Source: CAZWKQ01 sp964634005 | GTDB lineage: Bacteria > Bacteroidota > Bacteroidia > Bacteroidales > JACABE01 | Assembly (NCBI GenBank): GCA_964634005.1 | Contig: CAZWKQ010000024.1 | Location: 1-25,804, forward strand | Reading direction: 5' to 3' | Length of the DNA: 25,804 nt | Shown: one piece after another, positions 20,855 to 25,804 of the stretch | Layout of the letters: the number at the start of each line of letters is the position of its first letter | Numbering within the stretch: position 1 is the stretch's first letter | Notes under the pieces: model-generated | Database searches by the model: none | Told to the model about the DNA's origin: nothing | Seen by the model: the letters and a program-made list of their open reading frames with translations, nothing else | Position numbers and translations under genes: made by a program

Positions 20855-22354
20855 ATGAGAAAAAAAGTATTAGTAATAGGTGGTGGAGTAGCAGGATTAT
20901 CGGCGGGAATTTATTCGGCAATAAACGGATTTGACACAGAAATACTTGAAATGCACTCTGTTGCAGGAGGACAATGTACAGCTTGGGAACGTAAAAAATA
21001 TCGTTTCGACTACTGTTTGCATTGGTTGGTAGGAACATCAAAAGGAGCATTCCATGATATATGGAAAGAAACGAATGTATTGAATAATGAAACCGAAATT
21101 ATTGACCATGAAATCCATTCTTACATTATCGATAAAGACAGAAATAAGTTTATAATATATTCAAGCGTCGACCGCTGGGAAAAATATCTCATTGAAATTG
21201 CACCTGAAGACAGAAAAGCAATAGCTAAAATGTGTAATGATATGAGAAAAAGCGAATTACTTACACCATTTGCATTACCTCCTCAATTACGCAGCCCTAT
21301 AGATTATCTAAGAATCTTACCTACAATGCTTCCAATTATTAACATTATTCGAAAATTCGGCCGTTTGACTTGTAAAGAATACTTCGATAAACTCAATTTT
21401 AAAAACGAAAGAATAAAATCAGCCTTATATTCATTATATGGCGAGCGAAACTTCTCGGCATTGGCATTTATATTTATGTTAGGTTGGTTTAATCAAAAAA
21501 ATGCCGGTTATATAAAAGGCGGCTCTTATCCGTTAGCCCAACGTATGGTTGAGAAGTTCATAAAGCACAGGGGAAAAATTTCATACAAGAAAAAGGTTGA
21601 AGAAATTATTGTTGAAAACAATATTGCTAAAGGAGTTATTTTAACCGATGGCAGCAAAATTTTTGCTGATTATGTTATAAGCACAGCTGACGGTTTTACG
21701 ACTATTTATAAAATGTTGAAAGGAAAATTTATTTCAAAGAAAATTGATAATGCTTATAAAAACTGGGAACTTTTTACACCATTAGTACAAGTTTCATTTG
21801 GAATTAATAAAGAAATAAAATCCGAATCGCCTATAATTATTTATACTTCTAAAGATTTTAAAATAGGAATGACAAAACTCGAGAATGGTTATTCAATAAT
21901 GAATTACTCATTTGATAATACAATGGCACCCGAAGGTAAAACTACTATAATAATGCGTTTTGAAAGTCCGTGGAAATTATGGGAAAATCTTGAAAAAGAA
22001 GAATATCTAAATGAAAAGAAACAAATAGAGAAAGACGCAATAATATGTTTAGAAAAAGAATTTCCCGGAATAAAAGAATTTATCGAAGTTATTGACGTAG
22101 CAACTCCTAAAACCGGTGTGCACTATACAGGAGTTAAAGATGGTGCATATGAGGGATTCTTACCTACAAAGGAAAATATGATGAAATCATTGGATATGAC
22201 ACTTCCTAAACTTAAAAACTTTTACATGGCCGGACAGTGGTTATTCCCCGGCGGGGGGCTGCCTCCTTCTGCTCAATCGGGCAAGTGGGTAGTACAATTG
22301 ATTTGTAAAAATGAAAAGAAAACATTTATTTCTTCTATCAACAATGAAAGCTAA
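20855..22354 (+). CDS. CrtI/phytoene desaturase-like FAD oxidoreductase
   Basis: The 499-residue protein opens with the dinucleotide-binding motif VLVIGGGVAGLSAGIYSAINGF (about 5-26), ending in Glu (EILEMH) for the FAD ribose, followed by GGQCTAWERKKYRFDYCLHWLVG. The C-terminus has the conserved NFYMAGQWLFPGGGLPPSAQSG (about 455-476), typical of CrtI/CrtO/RetSat-type enzymes. These saturate or desaturate isoprenoid or retinoid-like chains. No carotenoid genes (crtB, crtY) are in the window, so the substrate is open. The stop overlaps the start of the next gene by 11 bases, which indicates translational coupling. Confidence 0.85.
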   Translation: MRKKVLVIGGGVAGLSAGIYSAINGFDTEILEMHSVAGGQCTAWERKKYRFDYCLHWLVGTSKGAFHDIWKETNVLNNETEIIDHEIHSYIIDKDRNKFIIYSSVDRWEKYLIEIAPEDRKAIAKMCNDMRKSELLTPFALPPQLRSPIDYLRILPTMLPIINIIRKFGRLTCKEYFDKLNFKNERIKSALYSLYGERNFSALAFIFMLGWFNQKNAGYIKGGSYPLAQRMVEKFIKHRGKISYKKKVEEIIVENNIAKGVILTDGSKIFADYVISTADGFTTIYKMLKGKFISKKIDNAYKNWELFTPLVQVSFGINKEIKSESPIIIYTSKDFKIGMTKLENGYSIMNYSFDNTMAPEGKTTIIMRFESPWKLWENLEKEEYLNEKKQIEKDAIICLEKEFPGIKEFIEVIDVATPKTGVHYTGVKDGAYEGFLPTKENMMKSLDMTLPKLKNFYMAGQWLFPGGGLPPSAQSGKWVVQLICKNEKKTFISSINNES

Positions 22355-22745
22355 AATAACTTTTTATATTGGTGTTTTTGTTACAATAATAAATATCTTG
22401 CAATTAATACTTTCATTCGATAGCTACCGGTTTATCGGTATAGGAGTTGGCGTTTTCTTTATTTATTGGGGATTAAGTATAGGCTGGACAAAAAACCGTA
22501 ATCTTTCTGTAATAATAGGCCATATTGCTATTATTGCAGGAAGTATTGTTTCTGCATACGCTTTTTATCAGGTCCCTTTTTTATCAAAAGCTCCAACATT
22601 TTTTGAAGTGCTTGATTTGCCGCTGTTTTGGGGAATTTTTACTATTTGGGGCGGTAATTGCATGATTAAACACGGATATTGTTCATGTACAATTAAAATG
22701 CACGAAAAAAACAATAAACTGAATTTAACCATAAAAGAAAAATAA
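22344..22745 (+). CDS. Small four-helix membrane protein
   Basis: The 133-residue protein starts at the ATG at 22344, within the end of the oxidoreductase gene (ATGAAAGCTAA includes that gene's stop). A longer start at 22311 adds a charged segment before the first helix and is less likely. Four hydrophobic segments are visible: about 4-24, 31-49, 55-78 and 91-108. After them comes a cysteine-rich tail, GNCMIKHGYCSCTIKMHEKN. No family is recognised. The tight overlap suggests that it works with the flavoprotein, perhaps as a membrane anchor or partner. The CxCxxKMH pattern might bind a metal, but this is speculative. Confidence 0.75.
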   Translation: MKAKITFYIGVFVTIINILQLILSFDSYRFIGIGVGVFFIYWGLSIGWTKNRNLSVIIGHIAIIAGSIVSAYAFYQVPFLSKAPTFFEVLDLPLFWGIFTIWGGNCMIKHGYCSCTIKMHEKNNKLNLTIKEK

Positions 22746-22755
22746 TGACCGAAAA

Positions 22756-22806
22756 AGGGTTTATTGTTAATTTCTTAGTTGTATATAAAAACCCTAAGCT
22801 TTTTTT
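22756..22806 (+). terminator. Probable terminator after the membrane-protein gene
   Basis: AGGGTTT (22756-22762) can pair with AAACCCT (22789-22795), followed by AAGC and a seven-T run (22800-22806). The loop is long (26 bases), so the structure is plausible but not strong. It lies 11 bases after the stop at 22745. Confidence 0.5.
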
Positions 22807-22902
22807 GATTAAATTATTTTATTTTCGTTATCAAATATAAAATCTATTGTCAATCAAGAAAAAAAACTGATTTTTGCAAAAAATAAAATATACATCTTAC
22901 AA

Positions 22903-25479
22903 ATGAGAATTAGCCTGATAGCAATTATTATATTTACTCTTACATTATGTAAAATCCAGTCACAGGAGACTATAATAAGCGGAAAAATTACAGATGCCAA
23001 TACAAACGAACCTATTCCTTTTGCAAATGTATTTTTTAAAGGAACAACCAAAGGTACAGCCACTAACTTCGACGGTATATACACCATAAAAGAAAACAAT
23101 CCGTCCGATTCGCTCACGGTTCAGGTTCTTGGATACATAACCAAAAGCAAAAAAATCAAAAAAAACCAAAAACAAGTAATAGATTTTCAACTTACACCAA
23201 CTTCATTTAACTTGAATGAAGTATTGATAAAAGCGGGCGAAAATCCGTCGTGGCGGATATTACGCGAAGTATGGAAAAGAAAAGATGCCTACAATATGGC
23301 AAACCTTGAGGCATTACAATTCGAAAGCTACGTTAATGTCGATATTTCCATTGATAATATATCTGAAAAATTCAGAAATAACCGTACAATGAAACCATTT
23401 GCGGCAGTATTCGACAGTTTACAGAAAGCTGCAGGTGAAGAAGGCAAGGTAAATCTTCCGTTTCTGGTTTCCGAATCAATTGCAGAAGTTTATACATTAG
23501 GAAGCCCCGAAAGATATAAAGAAAAAATAATTGCCAATAAACTTACGGGTCTTTTGGTTGATAATCCCGAACTATTTTCACAATTTTTAGGTTCATCTTT
23601 TCAGAGATACAATTTTTATGATAACTGGCTGAAAATTTTCGACAGAAGTTTTATATCTCCTATTGCAAGAGGTGCTTTGGGTTTCTACGAGCTTTATATA
23701 ATGGATACTGTGGTTATCGACGGTCAGAGTTGTTTCGAATTGAAAGTTAAGCCAAAGCGAAAAGAAGACTTAGCTTTTAGCGGGAAAATATGGATTACCG
23801 ATACAACATTTGCCTTAAAGAGAATTTCAGTAGAAATAGGGAAATCGGCCAATTTGAATTTTATTGAGAGATATAGTATTCAACAGGATTATATTAAAAC
23901 TGATGCCGGAGCCTATGTCCCCGAAAGAACGAGAGTTTTGGTAGATGTTACCGAGTTCACCGAAAACTCAATAGGGCTTATTATGAAATTCAATATTAAT
24001 AATCGCAATTTTGTTACAAATAAGCCCAAAGAGCTTGATTTTTATACGCGAAACTTAGAAGTAGCCGAAAATTCGATGGATCATGACGAAAAATTCTGGA
24101 AAAGGGAACGCTTAATAAGAGCAAACGACTCAACTGCAATGGAAAGAGCCTATGCTGCAATAGATACGGTAAGAAATGCCCCAAGAATTAAATTCTGGAG
24201 GGTTTTCTTAAATACAGCCTGGGAAGGTTTTTATCCTATCGGGAAGATAGACGTTGGACACTGGATTACGCTTTATGGTCATAATAAAACCGAAGGAGAC
24301 CGTTTTCAACTTAATTTAAGAACCAATCCTTTATTCAGCAAATATTGGATAATTCAAACACATGCTGCATACGGTACCAAAGACGAAAAATGGAAATATA
24401 ACTTTCAGGTAGAACATTTTCTTTCAAGAAAAACCTGGACAAAAATCGGCATAAAACATAGCTATGATGTCGAACGCCTTGGAATTGATCCTATATTTTT
24501 AGAAGAACATATCTTTTTGAATATACTTTTCTCATTTTCATCTCAATTAGGCTATTTAGACAAAAGCAGTTTAAATTATACCAATAGAGCATGGATTGAA
24601 ACAGATTGGGGAAGAGGTATGTCGCACAAATTGTCTGTTGAGACAAAAGATTTCAACCCTCAGGGCGATTATCATTTTGCATATTATAAAGATGACGGAA
24701 ATATTTCAAAATCATATAAAATTACTTCTCTAAGCTATAGTTTCAGATATGCTCCAAAAAATATGTGGCTCATTAAAGACAATTATCGTATAGGGATTTC
24801 GGCAAAACAAGGAAATGTATGGACTTTTAAATACACTTTAGGCCTTAAAGATGTTTTAGGAAGCGATTTCGAATTTCATAAACTTTCGCTTAATGTTGCC
24901 AGAAAGTGGAAATTAGGAGCATTTGGACAAATGAACTATTCAATCACCGGAACTAAAGTGTTTGGCAAAGTTCCTTATTCGCTTGGAGTAATTTTCCAAG
25001 GTAACGAAACTTTTTTCGAAAGCGAAAGAAGCTACAATATGCTTGATTATGTAGAATTTGCAGCCGATCAAGCGGTCGAAGGAATGATTATGCATCATTT
25101 TCAGGGTTTATTTTTTAACAGAATTCCTTTATTTAAACGTCTAAAGTTGAGAGAAATAGTTGGTGCTAATTTCATATTTTCTTCTCTTAATAAAGAAAAT
25201 TATTTCAGAGATACTGATCTCAACAGTATAAACTATAATCCCAAAGGAATAATGCCCAGAACATTAGACGGGACGCCCAACGGAATACCATTGACACGTT
25301 TCGATGTAATGAATTTTAACAAACCCTATATTGAAGCATTCTGGGGAATAGAAAATTTATTCAAATTATTCAGAATCACTGCTTACCATCGCCTTACATA
25401 TCTCGATGGACATAATGTTCCTAAATTATTCAATATCAAAGGATTTTACATTAAGGGATCTGTTTATATTACATTATAG
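22903..25479 (+). CDS. DUF5686 outer-membrane protein with carboxypeptidase-like domain
   Basis: The 858-residue protein has a signal peptide (about 1-20), then a CarboxypepD_reg-like beta-sandwich (about 23-100: TIISGKITDANTNEPIPFANV, GTATNFDGIYTI, VQVLGYITKSKKI). From LNEVLIKAGENPSWRILREVWKRKDAYN onward it matches the DUF5686 family, whose long C-terminal part is a TonB-receptor-like barrel with many Tyr/Phe-rich strands, ending FYIKGSVYITL. Members are predicted outer-membrane proteins of unknown function, common in Bacteroidota. No TonB box is evident. It has no near neighbour on its strand (a terminator precedes it) and the inverted-repeat arm starts 7 bases after its stop. Confidence 0.9.
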   Translation: MRISLIAIIIFTLTLCKIQSQETIISGKITDANTNEPIPFANVFFKGTTKGTATNFDGIYTIKENNPSDSLTVQVLGYITKSKKIKKNQKQVIDFQLTPTSFNLNEVLIKAGENPSWRILREVWKRKDAYNMANLEALQFESYVNVDISIDNISEKFRNNRTMKPFAAVFDSLQKAAGEEGKVNLPFLVSESIAEVYTLGSPERYKEKIIANKLTGLLVDNPELFSQFLGSSFQRYNFYDNWLKIFDRSFISPIARGALGFYELYIMDTVVIDGQSCFELKVKPKRKEDLAFSGKIWITDTTFALKRISVEIGKSANLNFIERYSIQQDYIKTDAGAYVPERTRVLVDVTEFTENSIGLIMKFNINNRNFVTNKPKELDFYTRNLEVAENSMDHDEKFWKRERLIRANDSTAMERAYAAIDTVRNAPRIKFWRVFLNTAWEGFYPIGKIDVGHWITLYGHNKTEGDRFQLNLRTNPLFSKYWIIQTHAAYGTKDEKWKYNFQVEHFLSRKTWTKIGIKHSYDVERLGIDPIFLEEHIFLNILFSFSSQLGYLDKSSLNYTNRAWIETDWGRGMSHKLSVETKDFNPQGDYHFAYYKDDGNISKSYKITSLSYSFRYAPKNMWLIKDNYRIGISAKQGNVWTFKYTLGLKDVLGSDFEFHKLSLNVARKWKLGAFGQMNYSITGTKVFGKVPYSLGVIFQGNETFFESERSYNMLDYVEFAADQAVEGMIMHHFQGLFFNRIPLFKRLKLREIVGANFIFSSLNKENYFRDTDLNSINYNPKGIMPRTLDGTPNGIPLTRFDVMNFNKPYIEAFWGIENLFKLFRITAYHRLTYLDGHNVPKLFNIKGFYIKGSVYITL

Positions 25480-25485
25480 ACAATA

Positions 25486-25609
25486 CAATATTAATTTTTT
25501 ATGAATTTTTGTTAAATTTTATTATTTAGCTTTTTTTTGTATTATATTTACAGCCTGAAATTTACTAATTCTTTATGTTGTATTTTTTATCCATAAGCAC
25601 TAATTTAAA
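25486..25609 (-). repeat. Right arm of the ~125-bp inverted repeat
   Basis: The reverse complement of these 124 bases matches 1-127, with about 8 mismatches and one 3-base gap by eye. It starts 7 bases after the DUF5686 stop. The match ends at 25609 because the left copy is cut off by the window start, so the element could be longer on that side. Confidence 0.85.
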
Positions 25610-25630
25610 CAAAAGCAAGAAACTAACTCA

Positions 25631-25653
25631 CTTGCTCCTTGCTCCTTGCTCCT
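25631..25653. repeat. Heptamer tandem repeat (CTTGCTC x3)
   Basis: Three perfect copies of CTTGCTC followed by CT. The tract is clearly more GC-rich than its surroundings. AGCAAG (25614-25619) just upstream can pair with the first CTTGCT. It is non-coding and has the look of a slippage-prone intergenic heptamer repeat. Confidence 0.8.
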
Positions 25654-25760
25654 TATGTAGATATAGAACCAACAAAGTTAAGGATAAAATTACGAACTAA
25701 AAAAAGGATTTTAGATTACGTTTTCTTTGAAAAATTGTGTAAGACTAATTTAAGTGTATA

Positions 25761-25801
25761 AGGGCTGTTGTATGGAAATAAAACCTTTATATAACAGCCC
25801 T
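25761..25801. repeat. Strong hairpin at the right end of the window
   Basis: AGGGCTGTT (25761-25769) pairs exactly with AACAGCCCT (25793-25801), and four further pairs inside (one G-T) give a 13-bp stem. No T-run follows on either strand within the window, so it is not a classical intrinsic terminator. It could be the edge of another repeat or a terminator for a gene beyond the right end. The 325 bases from 25480 hold no gene. Confidence 0.7.
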
Positions 25802-25804
25802 AAA

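Noticed and set aside
1..25804. Insertion sequences, phage genes or CRISPR
   Set aside because: No transposase, integrase or phage protein and no regularly spaced direct repeats were seen; the repeats found are short and non-coding.

Overview
The window looks like a piece of a Bacteroidota chromosome, most likely Bacteroidales or a close relative. The reasons are: strongly AT-rich DNA; TAnnTTTG-type -7 promoter boxes in front of many genes with no obvious Shine-Dalgarno sequences; Bacteroidota-typical families (UpxY/NusG antiterminator, DUF5686 barrel, DUF5777 barrel, DUF4369 lipoprotein, a type IX secretion C-terminal sorting domain, PspC/LiaF-like envelope proteins); and many Sec lipoproteins. 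No transposase, phage gene, CRISPR array, tRNA or rRNA was seen.

Layout. 1-484: gene-free, holding one arm of a ~125-bp inverted repeat whose other arm is at 25486-25609, a perfect 15-bp-arm hairpin and one copy of a small REP/MITE-like repeat. 485-2007 (+): DUF4369 lipoprotein and an LpxH-type UDP-2,3-diacylglucosamine hydrolase. 2051-4812 (-): a compact sulfur operon, in transcription order sulfide:quinone oxidoreductase-like flavoprotein, DUF1641 protein, TusE/DsrC-type sulfur carrier and DsrE-family protein, with a good promoter and a terminator buried in the end of lpxH. 5018-5533 (+): orphan UpxY-like antiterminator. 5535-7403 (-): rfbA and a polyprenyl diphosphate synthase. 7640-8515 (+): OmpA-like lipoprotein.

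8587-12701 (+) is the most intriguing block: a T9SS-sorted protein with a CxxCH motif, a lipoprotein with two heme-binding-like motifs, a one-motif heme lipoprotein, an OB-fold (tRNA_anti-like) protein, a YceI protein and a DUF5777 predicted beta-barrel. It has cell-surface, lipoprotein, periplasmic and outer-membrane parts, so it may be an envelope redox or electron-transfer system, but this is inference. 12817-14487 (+) is formate-tetrahydrofolate ligase (fhs). 14484-16049 (-) is a PspC / PspC-DUF5668 / LiaF-like envelope-stress operon. 16138-19050 (-) is a large M16 metalloprotease. 19421-20605 (+) is a lipoprotein plus a small barrel-like protein. 20855-22745 (+) is a CrtI-like FAD oxidoreductase overlapping a small membrane protein. 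22903-25479 (+) is a DUF5686 outer-membrane protein. 25480-25804 has no gene; it holds the other inverted-repeat arm, a heptamer tandem repeat and a strong hairpin.

The window is mostly ordinary core and envelope genes. The points worth a second look are the heme/YceI/DUF5777 block, the SQR-DsrC operon, the small repeat family with a compensatory stem change, and the inverted repeats at both ends. All calls come from reading the sequence; no search was run.
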